A stretch of DNA of 64,000 nt from Oxytricha trifallax (Eukaryota; Ciliophora; Spirotrichea; Sporadotrichida; Oxytrichidae). Shown here in pieces: positions 1 to 12,634 of this stretch. The translations under genes were made by a program, and so were the position numbers. Below the pieces are notes generated by a model, which saw only the letters and a program-made list of their open reading frames with translations, did not search any database and had not been told where the DNA came from. Within the stretch, counting starts at the first letter, position 1. Each line of letters starts with the position of its first letter. The DNA is taken from NCBI GenBank assembly GCA_000711775.1, contig ARYC01000128.1, forward strand, positions 124,001 to 188,000. Reading direction: 5' to 3'.

Positions 1-882
1 GAAAGTGTTAGAATGCTTTAGGGTTTGGAAATATCTCACAATTAAAAGCTGAACAGAAAAAAGACAGTTTTTAAAGTTATGCGAAGAAATTTGAGAAAAA
101 AATTTATTTAAATTAAGGTTTAAGAAGCAAAATATCTAGGAATGAACATCTGCTTAAACACTCAACAATTTAAAAAAACACATGAACAAAATTAAACAAA
201 AAACCGAGTTATTTCAAAAGCTGACAAAATCAAGTAACCCGAATGTTGAAGATACAATAATGGAAGCGCAAACAAGATCTCTACTAATGTACTAATACAC
301 CCCTCTGATAGCAGCTTAATATGTGAAGATTAGAGAAATAGAGAAGATGTAATTCCAGATTAAAAAATAACATTTAATAACTCCAGGGATATTCAAAACA
401 AAATATTAACGAATGTCACCCAACTCAAAGTCATCAACACAAATCAAATAATCCTAGAGTTATTTCAGAAGAACATGAAAAAGATAAAAGAGGATTTGAC
501 AGAGTTCACAAAAGTAAAAAGAGCCCCGGAGATACTAAAATTAGAAGGGGAAACTATCCAAAGAAAAAAAAAAGTTTTAGATTTTAAATATGATGGAGAC
601 AATGATGGTAATCAGTTAGGGCAGAACTATCGCAAACTACGATATAAGCCACTACTATAACGTACACAAAAGTTTGATGAAAATAATCTTCTCAGAAGCT
701 GCAATCTCATAAATACGGCTAGTGATCCTGCAAGGTTTTCAAAACAAATAAGGGAAAACAGAATCATTGACATGTAAAGCAGCACATAAATTGAGATAAA
801 TACGAACATGGTCTGGCAGGACAATAGAATAAGATAATTAGAGGCAGACTAGCACAATTATTCAGTAAAAAATTATTATTTA
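1..882 (+). CDS. coding-like region, interrupted frame, function unknown
   Basis: Read with TAA/TAG as Gln, this stretch gives three overlapping open frames: frame 3 from 1 to about 185, frame 2 from 182 to 474, and frame 1 from about 250 to a TGA at 880-882. The last frame contains a hydrophilic Lys/Glu/Asn-rich segment from an ATG at 475. I recognise no domain. The frame changes mean this is a broken gene, contains unrecognised short IESs, or is partly chance openness. The window starts inside it. Confidence 0.3.
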
Positions 883-1622
883 GAGTGATGTATGTCAAGA
901 AAATAGAAGTAAAGTTTGATGAGAGTAAAATGTAAAGATTTCAATGAAATGAATATCCACAATAGAGTAGAATATTGAGTAAATAAGAAAGTTAAATCTG
1001 AAAATTATAATACAAATAATTAATTAAAAATAAAAATGTGATAAATAGACAATAAGTACAAAATGGAGGATTCAAGGTTTAGTAGAAAATATTTGAGAGA
1101 TTGTAATGAATATTAGCCAAGAAAAAAATCAGTTAAAATAGTAGATAAATTTGGAATATATAAAACTGCAAATACATCAAAGATATATGATTAAATTTAG
1201 TAATTTTTCAAGCATAACTGAAGTTAAGTATTTCAAAATTTATATAAAAGTAAAGTGGAATCTAAATATAATATTTCTTATCATAAAAATAATATTTAAA
1301 CTTAAAATTTTTAGTTTTAACACATTATTTCTTATAATAAGACTGCTTTTTAAATTATTTGTTTTCTTTCTTATAAAATGTAATTTTGTTAAAAGTGATA
1401 TTTAATTTTTGCACTTATTGATATTTATCAATATAATATGAAAGTTAATAATAAAAACTAAAAGTTTTAAGATTTTTTACTTGATGAAGTAATATTTTAT
1501 TGATTTACACATTTCATTTTAATAAGTGTAATAATTTATTTAACAAAACGATTTTATATTTTAAAAAGAATATTTTTAAAATTTATAGATTTTATTAATA
1601 ACTAAATTATATTAATTATTAA

Positions 1623-1666
1623 TGGGACCAAAGTAGTAGAATTATGTATTTTCTCACTTGGTCCCA
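1623..1666. repeat. short inverted repeat (hairpin)
   Basis: TGGGACCAAAGT at 1623-1634 pairs with ACTTGGTCCCA at 1656-1666 around a loop of about 21 bases, with one bulged base. It lies in a very AT-rich stretch (1,150-1,790) that otherwise shows nothing. Confidence 0.6.
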
Positions 1667-1866
1667 ATAATAATTATAATAATAAATAATTCTCAATATT
1701 TCTAAAAATAATTATAAAATTATAAAATTATAATTTACTCTCTCTTTAGTAATTTTGAATATTTAAAAATTGGAGTAGAACCAATTCCAAAAGTAGGTGC
1801 AGGAGGTGAGTCACATTCATAGAAATAAAAGCAAAAACCAAGAGACCCTTGGTATCAGGAATGAAG

Positions 1867-3264
1867 AGCAATTCAAAGTTCCACTTAACAAACAAATAAG
1901 ATTAAAGAGCAAGATCAATATTATTGGAAAATACAACCCAAGCAAGAAAGTAAACATGACCAAAGTTAAAGAGTAACATTCGAAAAGCATGAAGGTGAAT
2001 CTGAATGCGTTCAAAGAGATCAGATGATTGTTAAAAACATCATTGACTTAACAGAAGTCAAATGCCAAGATTTTGACAAAGTCATCCTATTAAAAAGAGG
2101 ATGGATCCAAAAATCACGAAAATAATCACTTAAGTGTGTTGTTCAAGCATAAGAGTCAAAATAGAAAAGGTTCTTGGAAAGAATACCAGGAGAGGAGAAG
2201 AGCTCGAGATACAAAGGAGCGATAGAGTACAATCTATAGTTTGAGAAGCAGCTAATATGCTCAATGGAGATCAACGAGAATGATAACCCTTTGGTTTGAT
2301 CTAAAGATGCCATATCCAAGAGGAAACCATGGAGATGTGCTTGAAGCAAGTAGAAGAAGTTTAATTCATTCTTGTCTGGCAGAGATGCTTAATAATATCA
2401 CCAATGCTCATGGATGACAATGGATTGAGAGGAGCAGAAAGATGGATAGGTTCCACTAACTGGAAATAAAAAAAATCTAAGTTCTGGAGAGACCAAGAAG
2501 AAATCGAAAAGATTATCACTCCTACGAGTTGTAAGAGTAATACGTAGAATAGCCAAACTGGATAATTATGAAGATTTCGAAGAACTTATAGCAGCTGGAG
2601 GTATTTGATGTGAGAAGAATGGTGGGAAGCCTAACAATAATTCAAAAGTTTTTGAAAAAAAAACTATTTAATTTAATTCAGAGATGGCATGAAAAAGATC
2701 CAAAGCTGATATTGTGACTAAAAACTAAGTTCTAGACCCATAAGACTGTGAAGTTTTGGCTGTGCTTATAGAAAATTACTTGGCATTAGGTTTGGAAGGT
2801 AATCCAATATTCTAGATATTTGCAAAAAATTGGATCAACATGCATAGACATTACTTAATGTTGAACCTTAATGTTGGCAACAAATGGAGATTGGTAAATC
2901 TGGTTTATCAATTATGGAAGAGGAGGTGGAAATAAACATGGAAAAGAGATGCTCCTTAATATGGTAGCAAGTGGACGAGGAAATGGGGGGAGAAGCAAGC
3001 AATCTTACAAATTATGAGGAAAGATGGAAAGAGCTGGTCGAGGTGAACTTGTGGCAATCAGAGTTGGAACGAGAGAACGAGAAATATAAGAAAGATCTTT
3101 ATGGAAGCAACAACAAGAACCTAAAATAGTTGTAAAGATGCATCTTCAGTGATTAACCAGAATTAACACCAAGGGTGGAGACTTATATTAAACCTTAAGC
3201 TGAGATCGATACAAACATGAACAATCTCGATGAAAAAATGCAAAAAGCAAAATGTAGAAGATGA
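1867..3264 (+). CDS. coding-like region, Glu/Lys-rich, function unknown
   Basis: GC is higher than in the flanks, and several plus-strand frames are open when only TGA stops. The longest runs 2752-3264 (170 codons) and encodes a hydrophilic protein rich in Glu, Lys, Gln and Asn, which looks like a coiled coil. Upstream, 1867-2297 is open in another frame and about 2276-2569 in a third. No continuous frame spans the whole region. An AT-rich stretch at 2610-2685 with GT and AG ends could be an intron or short IES. No family recognised. Confidence 0.4.
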
Positions 3265-3456
3265 AGAGAGAGAAGAGATACAAAGAAAGCAGAGGAGGCC
3301 GAGGCTATAGATCAGAAATATAATGCAGAGAACCGCGAGAGGAGTCATCGCTCTTCGAACTTTAATTATTTAGAAACAGCTATCTAGTTTTACTTAATGT
3401 ATTTTATTCTAAATTTTTAATTTACCTAAAGTTATTTACTGCTACTACAATATATA

Positions 3457-3864
3457 TTGTAGGAATACATTCGATTTGGGAAAATGAATTAAAATTAAAA
3501 TTAATTAATTATTAATTACCTTCAGTTATGTTTTTGGAAAATGTCTCCAAACTCTAACAATATTATACTCTCTGGATAGCGCATTAAAAATAAGAAGGTG
3601 GTTGTTATTGCTATAATGATTTTATCTCTTCTCCCAAGCAAGAAAAACCCCTTTTACTATTTTTGGGAGTTAGCTCAAAATCAAAATATCTGGCTTCCTT
3701 GGATGATTCAAGAATATTGCCAATAGTAAAGTCCAGTTAAAATTGCGGGATCTACCGTAGAATCGATTTAGATTTGAATTTTTTGGATTTAATAAATGCC
3801 AGAATTTAAATATTTAATTAATTTAATTTTAATTCATTGTCCCAAATCAAATGTATTCCTACAA
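3457..3864. mobile_element. 408 bp MITE, mariner-type ends with TA target duplication
   Basis: TIRs of about 50 bp begin TTGTAGGAATACATT(C/T)GATT and differ at only a few positions. The left copy starts at 3457 and the right copy ends at 3864. Both are flanked by TA (3455-3456 and 3865-3866), the duplication typical of Tc1/mariner-type elements. The interior of about 300 bp has no convincing ORF. It sits between a plus-strand and a minus-strand coding-like region. The family assignment rests only on TIR and TA. Confidence 0.75.
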
Positions 3865-4056
3865 TATTGATAATTAGTGTTTAAGTGGTCAGCTGATTTA
3901 ATAGTGATTTTTCTTGGTCTTCCTTAAATTTATTATAATATATATGAATTCCCAATTTGTAGATTAATCAATACTGCGCTACATCAATAGACATCTCTTC
4001 TCTGTCTCTGACCACCGACTAGGTATTCTAAAACGGGAATTTTCTTTTCACTTTGA

Positions 4057-5500
4057 TCAACTAGAAATCTTGAGTAAAGGAACCGTGCTACCATTGCCTC
4101 TGTAAAAGAGAACTTTGCTCACCGCTTTATATCGGTATCTCATATTTGAAGAGCAGACATCTTAACTTGAAAACTTAAGCATCTTCGGGTATTATCTAAG
4201 CTAAAGGGAAGTATTTTTTATTGTTTTCACTATGTAACATCTCAAGTACTTGTACCCTACGCAAAAGTTTTTTTCTGATCTATGATCACCCTTTTACCGT
4301 CTATCAACCGTTATTTCATCCTTGAATATCCAAATTCTTTTGAAGATTGAGCTCGTTAGCGATTAGTATTCATGGCTAGCTGGCCTTGACTTGTTTTATT
4401 GGGACGTTAAACTTCGAATTTGACTGTACGTATTGTTCGCACACGAATATCTCCTTCGAAATGCGATTAAACATTGACATCCTGGTATTGATTGGCCCAT
4501 ATATTTACATTATGTTATTCTAACTGTTCTTGTGCTTGATTAGGAGCTCATTCAGGGCATCGACAATGTGGAGATATCTCAGTACCAGTAGATCTTTATC
4601 CTTGAGGGTACTGTAGTTATCACCATTTTTTTAGTTCTAGAAATATATTTCTTGAGAGATTTAATTAATGGTGGTTCTCTGAGTTTGAACTTTCGATGGA
4701 ATGGGGGGCCGATGCGTATTCCAACTTCTATAGTAATAAATTGGTTTGAGAAATTGTTACAAATACTGAATATGTTTGAATAATTCTACTGGATTAATTT
4801 CGTATCTCCAGACTTAATTCAAATGCTAAAATTAACTAACTATTGGTACCTTTTCCTTAATAGCAACACCGGATTTTTGGATCACTTGATCAGTATAGTT
4901 AATTGAACTGGATTACTTTATAATATCTTCCGAATTTTACTCATCCTTTGACTGTGCTCCTTCCTGAAAGCCTCTCTATCATATATTTTTCGCTCCTGCA
5001 TTTATGATTTCTTCTCCCGCTTAGCATACTCTTTTGCAATAACTGCTCGTAATAGTGAGAGGACCCAGTTATTAGATTTAATCCCTCCACTGCTTAAAAG
5101 AACTGAATGAATGATGTCAGAAGCTTGGCGGTTAGTTCAAATTGTGGCATAATCACCTTGCATTTGCTTTCTTTTCAGTAGTGTATTATTTATTGTTTTC
5201 AGTAGAATATGTCTTTTTAGCAAATGCAGAGGTATTGTAACTTATTGGAGCAATCAGTAGATAGACTTCGATTTTACTGAAACACGGAATCTGACTAATC
5301 ATTAAGCATTAGCTCCTGCTTCTAAAGATCAAAGCCGCCCTTATTTTTTATCTGTAAGAAGAATTAATGGCGGTTGTGAGACATGATAATTACTATAATT
5401 ATCGAGTCCATAGCGCAATTATAAGGTTACAGTGGCCTCTCACTTCACTTAGACATCCGTCTTTGTGGTTACCGGTATTTTGGTTCAATTTTAAGTATCT
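4057..5500 (-). CDS. coding-like minus-strand gene, function unknown
   Basis: Moderate GC. The longest TGA-free frame runs from 4978 down to a TGA at 4370-4372 (202 codons) and is hydrophilic, with many Gln, Asn, Ile and Lys residues. The sequence continues in a second frame to a TGA at 4057-4059 (about 105 codons). Upstream (5,500-5,150) other minus-strand frames are open and Lys/Gln-rich. No domain recognised. The plus strand is also open for about 125 codons at 4,555-4,930, so strand choice rests on length and hydrophilic composition. Confidence 0.4.
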
Positions 5501-5519
5501 ACAAATCGGTAATTTATAT

Positions 5520-6900
5520 ATATAAATATAATTTAATAAATTAACTGAAGACTAACAAAAACTCCTATAAGACCACTTGACCATTAATTAGTTAATATTA
5601 AATTTATATCTAAATCAAATTACTATTAATACCTCTCGTATTTAATGCCAGTCAAAATTTTTTATAATTTATTGATTAATCTTAACTTCTGCAATTTATT
5701 ATTTTTATCTATTTTATCTATATTTCTCTTTGTTTTAATTGCTTTATCCAATATATCATCATTTTCTTTTCTTTTTGTAATTATTTTTTTCTCTTCTCAA
5801 ATTGAAGGATTTTTATAATTATAAATGTAATTCTTATTTTTTATTAACATGTCTATTATATTTTTCAATTCTGTTGTTTACATATTTCAATCTTTTATAA
5901 ATGTGTTTATTTTGATATTATTGCTAATTAAACCAAATTCAATAGGTTTTTCCCTTTGATAAAACCCCTGAACTGTTATTTACAAGATTTGGGTGAGTGA
6001 CCATTGAAATTAATTAAGATTTAAAAATTATTATAATTAATTTGATTGCTTAAGGAATTTAAAATAGGGGCTAATAGTAGTAAAGAACTTTTCATTAAAG
6101 TAACCAAAATAACGAAATTGCCAATTTAATTATTGATAAATATAAAATATTGGGAAATTTAAAATTTTAAATATGAAAAAACGGCATTAAATTAAATAGT
6201 TGTAAATTAAATTATATCTGTAAAATAAATAAGGAAGTAATTAAGAGCTTTTAATTTATGCTCATAACATGTATCTATTCTGTGATTACATTTCAACTCT
6301 TGCGAAGACAGATACATGACTCTGATATAAGCATTTGTGAATTATTGCATCAGAAATTTTATGTTTGAAGCGAAATTTGCTGTAAGTATTATATTTGCAG
6401 ACTTAGCAGAATAAATTTATAATGAATTAAAAAAGCATATATTTTTCTTGCTAATAATATTTATAAACTTTGAAAATATAAGTTCAATAGCTTATTAGTA
6501 AAAAATGCTTACTTAGGGAAACACTCGTTCTGATCAAGAGTGTATTAATGTATTGTAAAAAGGTTATTAATCCATTTTAAATTTAATCTGATAATTTAGA
6601 AATTTATTATGTTAAGTTATGAATTGCTACTATTTTAAAATTTCAAAGATAAATGATCGATATTATAAATCTTCTAGCCTCTCTATTCTAATATTAGAAT
6701 TCATTATTAATTTTAAGATAAAAAATGAATTAATATGTCTCAAAAATGGCTTAGGTAATATCAAGAAATTTGAATTTTAGACATCAGTTTAAGTTAAATT
6801 ACATTGAGAATACTTTGAAGAATTTGAGACAAAATTATTAATTTTTCATATAAAACTACCTATGCAGCTATGACTGCCGGTTCTTGACCAACAACTAAAA
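5520..6900. other. AT-rich stretch, nothing recognised
   Basis: Very AT-rich sequence without a convincing gene, element end or repeat. Probably germline-limited or intergenic DNA. Confidence 0.5.
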
Positions 6901-7317
6901 AGTGAAACCCCAATTATTTAAACTAACATGTATCAGAAAAATTCTAGCAGCCTCCAAATTGGTAGTGCTGTACTTAGAACTAGAAGATAAAATTCCTGAT
7001 AATTTATGTTTGCAGAATAATACTTTTCAAATCCACATCAACACCCCAATCCTTCATATGAACCCCTAGTACTCAACATCCAACAATAGTTAAGCGAGCA
7101 AGAATAAAATGGTTGCTGTAGGACCTAAACGAAGATACCCTATTAGATAGCCTTGATTTTGACGACCCCTGGTCACTAATACATCTTTTAAAAGACGCAT
7201 GAACAGCCTAGGGAGCAATATCTAGTTATGGTAAATAGAAGCAAGGAGTCCCTCTGATGAGTAATTGGCAGCATCATTGGCCCGCTCTCAACAAACTGCT
7301 GCTCATTGGTGGGGGAC

Positions 7318-7794
7318 CTGGCCTTGAATGAAGTTGTGAGTAAAGTGAAGAAAGATGGGAGGCGCCATATTGGTTGCTTCCATGATGATTCGACACATTA
7401 CCAAACGATGGGAGAAATCCTGGAGCCCACCACAGATTTCTCGATACCCCTCATCAGGTAATATTTGAGCTTTTAAAACTAATACCAATAAGTAAGGAAA
7501 GGAGATCAACGAAACCTATAACATGAGTGTAGCTACCAGGGCGCAACTCCTGGAAAGTACCTCATTAATGGATGCTTTAAGGACACCATTGGCTCAGAGC
7601 CGCAAAGCAAGTTAGCATCTCTAATACTTATGAGCAGCAAAAAGCACAAGACTCTTGTGCAAAAGCAGGAAATTCAAGAGCATTCCGCCTAGCGAAAACT
7701 ATATTTCTTTAGTTCAAAAGCTATTTGCATCAACCCCTTCTAAATAAGGATTCCAGGCACTCTAGACTATTTCAGTCAAACTAGTCTATTTTGA
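7318..7794 (+). CDS. coding-like open frame of about 159 codons
   Basis: Open from about 7318 to the TGA at 7792-7794 when TAA/TAG are Gln. The product is mixed polar and hydrophobic, with clusters of Lys, Gln and Ser. Upstream, 7,050-7,320 is open in two other plus frames, so a longer interrupted gene is possible. GC is above that of the flanks. No domain recognised. Confidence 0.35.
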
Positions 7795-8181
7795 GGCAGC
7801 ACTCTGCAAAAGTAATAGGGATACAACATTCTTTTCCCGGCATGGAGCCGGCTTATTAGAATTATGAGGGTCCAGTCTATTTAATATTTTAAGTACTTAT
7901 CTTCATGTGCCACAGAAAATTGAAGCTTTTCTTTGAGATTAAAAAAACTCTCTGTTCATAGATTTGTAACTCACAAGATCAAGCTGTGCTCTGTCGATTG
8001 AGATGAATTTAGACTATGGTAGCTTGTAAAAAAAGTTCGAATTCGTCTGCAAACAATCTCTATGCAAAATTTACAATCAGAAAATCCTAATGTGATATTC
8101 TCTTAAGTTTGAAATTCTGATTGTCGCAAGGAAAGGTAGAGAAGAATCACAGTTATTCAACGATTGAAGAAGGACTCAACG

Positions 8182-8376
8182 ATGCTCATAAAGAGCTCCC
8201 ACCCCATCTCCTTCATTTCATGTAGAAATTCAAGACCACCCTCACCAAGGACACAGTGGAGTCGTTATGGAGGAGGCATCGAAGTTCAGACTAAGGATGG
8301 AGAATGCGAGGAGATCAAGGACTTGGACAGTGAGAGGCAAGGACACCTTAATACTCAGAGAGAGAAGAATCCATAA
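8182..8376 (+). CDS. small open frame in a GC-richer island
   Basis: ATG at 8182, open to a TGA just past 8376 (TAA/TAG read as Gln). It encodes a polar peptide with an acidic Lys/Glu-rich second half. It could be the end of the region at 7.3-7.8 kb. Function unknown. Confidence 0.3.
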   Translation: MLIKSSHPISFISCRNSRPPSPRTQWSRYGGGIEVQTKDGECEEIKDLDSERQGHLNTQREKNP

Positions 8377-9235
8377 GTTGTGATTTGAATCATTCAGTAT
8401 TGAGTTAAGAGCAAATTGTAATTGATTATATTGATATAGTCATCCAAATCTTGTAAAATAACAGTTCTGGGGTTTTATCTCTGATTTTTTTGTTTTTGGA
8501 AAGATATAGTATTATTTTTACCAATTTACTTTACAGTATCACTCATTTATCGATTTAACAAATCAAAAATAAAACAGTTATACATGAATTTTAAATTAGC
8601 TTGAAAGTTGAATAAATGAAATTTTTCTAAATTAAAATTCATATTAAAAACATAAAGAACATCTATGTTATAAAAAAAAGTGAAGTTATAATATTCACAG
8701 GATGTTGATATATCTTTATTTTTTTATTGCAAGATCCTTTACTATCTATAATCATATTATTTACTTGATTAATTACAAAACTAACTACCTTTTTATCTGA
8801 GTCCCATTTATTTTATTTATTTCTGTTTATTCAATAAGGAAACTTTGTCTACTAAAAGTAAAGAAGTTTGTGCTATACTGCTGGTCAAATATAGTCACTA
8901 GAATTAGAAAATGATATTAAGACTATGAGAAATCAAGAGCAAGTAGTAATTGTTTGACCAAATAATTCAAAATAAGCCATATTTATATGAAAAAGATTTT
9001 ATATATTAATCACTACTAGAGTTGAATAAAAACTAAGCAGCTAATTATGATAGATCAATTTAAATACTAAGCAGAGAATAACTAAGAGATTCCTTAACAT
9101 GAAAATAAGGAAGTGGTGACATACATTTATTCAAAAGAGGAATTCAATTAATCATCAATCAAAATCATTTACTTTATTGCCAAGAAGTTATAGAATTACG
9201 ATATTCACACACACAAATAACTTTTGGGTGTTGAT

Positions 9236-9293
9236 ATTGGGACGTCCCAAGATTATCAGGACGTCCCAAGATTACCAGGACGTCCCAGAATAT
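9236..9293. repeat. left GGACGTCC array, 3 copies
   Basis: Three near-identical units centred on the palindrome GGACGTCC, separated by short AT-rich spacers, in inverted relation to the right-end array. Confidence 0.85.
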
Positions 9294-10550
9294 ATATTAG
9301 TGTAGAAAAATAAAAATTACTATTTCTTTTAAATATAAATTCTTATTAATTATAAATAATAATCAAAGAAATGTTACTTGAAAAAAGCTTAATATAATAA
9401 ACCTATTCATTTAAATAGGATTTTTGATATTTCTGAAATACATTTTATTTTATAATATGTTTATTTTTAAATCAAATATAAATTACAAAATTTATCATAC
9501 AAATTTTAAAATGTGTGTATTTTATTTTAAATTTAATATTACTATAGTTAAATATAAAGCTTTAATACATATGAATTTTTTTAGTATTGTTCTATTAAAA
9601 AGTTATATAACCAATTAATTTTATGAATAATAGTTGATAAATAAATGTTGCATGCACTATTTTTTAATGTAAGATGCAAGATAAAATATTTTAATAATAA
9701 TTAGTTTTCCAATTCTAATATATTTCGGTATTCAAAAATATGGAAATTTTATTATTTATTTAATTGTAAAACATATCTTGTTTAGAAATATCATATAAAT
9801 AATTAATAATTTAATAAAAAAATTAAATATTGTACAAAAAAATTATTATCAATAATTACAGAATTACATTAAGCCTTATTTTTATTTTTGTTGGTAAATT
9901 CTTTATTAATTTTGAATTTATTTTATTTATAATAAGAGTACAGAATGCCATACTTTAAATATATTTAAATAATTTCTTTATTTTAAATAAATAAAAATAA
10001 ATTATTTTCTAAAGTTTTAAGTCTCATTCATCTGTACACGACTATTTAAAAGAAATCTATCTTGCTCAAGCGTTAATTAGGTCTTAATAATTCTTCTTAC
10101 ATTACAATAAAATATTAGTTTACAGATTCACCACATATTTGTAATCTGAATACTTAATTATATATCATCAAAAGTTTCACTAAAATTTATAATATAAGGA
10201 GAATATTTAAACAGGATCTCTCGCCATACTTTCAAAGTGTATGTATTAGGAGAATAATATTTTAAACCGTTTTTAATAGTTATCAGTGCGATATTGGTCA
10301 CTATCACAATCAAAAAAGCATAATCTATATATTTTTCTGATAAAAATTATACTTGAAAAGGAGTCATGATTAGAATTTCAAACGATATATATTAATTGAT
10401 AGTATGTCACATCCTTATAAAATATTTAATATGTGATCTTGTATGATTTTTTATTAAAATGATTCCATGCGTATTTATATTAATTAATTATTAACGTTTA
10501 AATATTGTTTTTTCACTTATTCATACATAACAACTTTAAAAAGTTTTTTC

Positions 10551-10590
10551 AGAGGCGTTGACTCCGATTCTTAAAAAAGTACTAACGCCT
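10551..10590. repeat. short inverted repeat
   Basis: AGAGGCGTT at 10551-10559 pairs with AACGCCTCT at 10582-10590. It stands out in the otherwise AT-rich interior of the GGGACGTCC element. Confidence 0.55.
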
Positions 10591-10760
10591 CTTGACCACT
10601 CCTGTTAATTATTTTGATTTGTTATAGAAGTATGGGCTCTTGTCCTTCCAAACACCGTTTGGGGTAAAAACCCTTGACCCATCCTTATGAGATTTTTACA
10701 GAATCTTTTTGTGATACTTCGTGTTATGGTTTTAAATATTTTTTTTAACTAATATATATT

Positions 10761-10908
10761 CTGGGACGTCCTGGTAATCCTGGGACGTCCTGATGATATT
10801 GGGACGTCCTGATGAGTCTGGGACGTCCTGCCGTGATCCTGGGACGTCCTGGTGATTCTGGGACGTCCTGATAATCTTGGGACGTCCTGATTTTCCTGGG
10901 ACGTCCCG
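10761..10908. repeat. right GGGACGTCC array, 8 copies
   Basis: Eight units of consensus TGGGACGTCCTG with 6-9 bp variable spacers. The left end has three, so one array has expanded or the other has shrunk. Confidence 0.9.
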
Positions 10909-10928
10909 GTATCAACACCCTAACTTTT

Positions 10929-11870
10929 AAAACATAAACTTTTTCGGCTTGAATGAGACTAAAATTGAAATCTTAAGTATTAAAACCAATCAGAAAATAA
11001 TATAAACAATCAATATGTGATGAAGGAAAAGCTGATAAAATAATTAAATCGAGTTAAATTAGAGATTAGAATATTCAATATATAATACAAAGTGAATTCA
11101 AAGAGATATCCTGAAGTTGCCATAATATGTAAACATTTTTATGAGAAAGAAAAAACAAATATTATTCAAGATAAAGATCAGAAGTTAAAGAGAAAAAATA
11201 AATTAAAAGTCAGAAAACATGAATAAAGATTCAATTTATATTAGGTATTAATCATCAATAGATAAAAATAATGATAAGACAAAGGATTAAAGACATAGCA
11301 CAATAATAATTGAATAGGCAAAAACAGAGAGAGAAGAAGAAATATAGAGAGATTAAGTTCGATTAAAATAGAGTAAATGAGAGAAAATAAGTAAAAAAAC
11401 AAATAAAGTAAATAAATAGATAAAAAACGTAAAAACAAATAATCTAAAATGTGAATGATTCTCAATTTATTTACTGATTTGATATTAATTTTTTTTTAAT
11501 ATATTTAGAAGAAAAAATTATCATTTATTCATCAATTCATTAACAATTTATCCAAGGTTTATGATTTCTTGTTATATTAGTCAGTTATCATCAAAGAAAT
11601 ATATATTACTTATATCTTTATTTGCTAAGTTTTATATTATTTATAGACAAAAATAAGTCTCATTTAATATAAAGATAAGAACACGTCTTCTTTCTTAAAA
11701 TGAAAAGAAAAACTATATAACAAGCAAGACTTAAAGTTTTAACAAAGCCTACAATTAAATTTGAAGAAGTTAAAAAAGTTATTGAATGCAGATGCAATAA
11801 TATACGAATAAACTATGATAAACCCCAAACGTAAAATTTTAGCGAATCTTGGGAATGACAAATTAATTGA
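10929..11870. other. AT-rich stretch, nothing recognised
   Basis: Very AT-rich. Short A/G-rich runs give open frames, but I see no supportable gene. Confidence 0.5.
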
Positions 11871-11874
11871 CAAT

Positions 11875-12488
11875 TCATTTAATACTTTTTGTATATGTAT
11901 ATAAATCTTGAACATCGCTATTGTTAATTAGGTACTTATCCAGCGTGTCAAGCAGAATTCTAGTCTCGTTATCATACTCTAAAAGAATTTTTTCAGTGCT
12001 TGAGCTTTCTTCATCTTCTTCACGCATACTTTCATCTTCCCCGTCTATCCCTTAATTTCCTCCTCTTGTTTCTGACCATCCTTATCCTGAGAGTTTCAAT
12101 TATCACTATGCTTTTGAGAATCTTGGGAACTGATGTTAGAGGCATAGCCATCACTTGAACAAGTCAATTCATTTTGGTCCTAAAATGAGCGCGAACAAGC
12201 ATAGATGTTCCAGTAAGGGTAGTCGTGTAGCTCTGGCATTTTTTTACTGGTAAAAGTGTCTAATCTGGTTGAGTAATTTGAATGCATCAGCTTCGAGTGC
12301 TATCCACAAAGCCTTTCCTTGGGGATCATTTCATCAATAACCTTGATATGGGTAGCATTAATGATGACCTTAATTTCAATTATATCTAGCTCAATGTAGG
12401 CTTCTCACTTGCCCATTGTTGATTGCTGCTACTTATGTAATTGACAACCCTTGCTCAGATTTTAATTGGACTCCTTAACTAATTTCAT
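11875..12488 (-). CDS. coding-like gene with acidic C-terminus, interrupted
   Basis: ATG at 12488 (minus). With TAA/TAG as Gln the frame is hydrophilic, but it is interrupted by TGA codons after MGK and after HSDN. Near its end it shifts by one base into a strongly acidic Ser/Glu-rich tail that stops at TGA 11875-11877. The acidic, non-random tail is the best evidence for coding. It diverges from the plus-strand gene starting near 12635 across about 150 bp of AT-rich DNA, a possible shared promoter. No domain recognised. Likely a decayed gene, or one with unrecognised IESs. Confidence 0.45.
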
Positions 12489-12634
12489 AGTTCTAATATT
12501 TAAAAAAAATTATAAATTTAATAGGGTGTCTTTGTTTTAATTATTATCACTTTTAGCTTTAATTTAACTATTACAAACTCTAATGCTATATAATTTATAA
12601 ATTAAATATTGCCGATAAATTACTTGGCGATTGA

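Larger units (their letters stand above)
9226..10920. mobile_element. 1.7 kb element with GGGACGTCC-array ends and 8 bp TSD
   Basis: The left end starts GGGTGTTGATATT and the right end finishes GGTATCAACACCC. Inside each end lies a tandem array of GGGACGTCC units spaced about 19-21 bp: three copies at left (9,236-9,293) and eight at right (10,761-10,908). The inner edge (AGAATATATATTAGT) is also mirrored. The element is flanked by the direct repeat TAACTTTT (9218-9225 and 10921-10928). An 8 bp duplication is seen in hAT-type elements among others. The interior is AT-rich with no convincing transposase, so it is probably non-autonomous. Confidence 0.85.

Noticed and set aside
2752..3264. A regular -1 frameshift at every TGA, suggesting programmed frameshifting
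   Set aside because: Chains of -1 steps could be read in several regions, but alternative frames at the same places read equally well and some span the supposed shift sites. Any TGA automatically puts an NTG codon in the -1 frame, so the pattern is largely an artefact of choosing among open frames.
11241..11465. 74-residue Leu/Ile-rich minus-strand ORF
   Set aside because: Lies in a purine-rich AT tract, is low complexity with only Leu, Ile, Tyr, Phe and Ser, and has no neighbouring coding signal.
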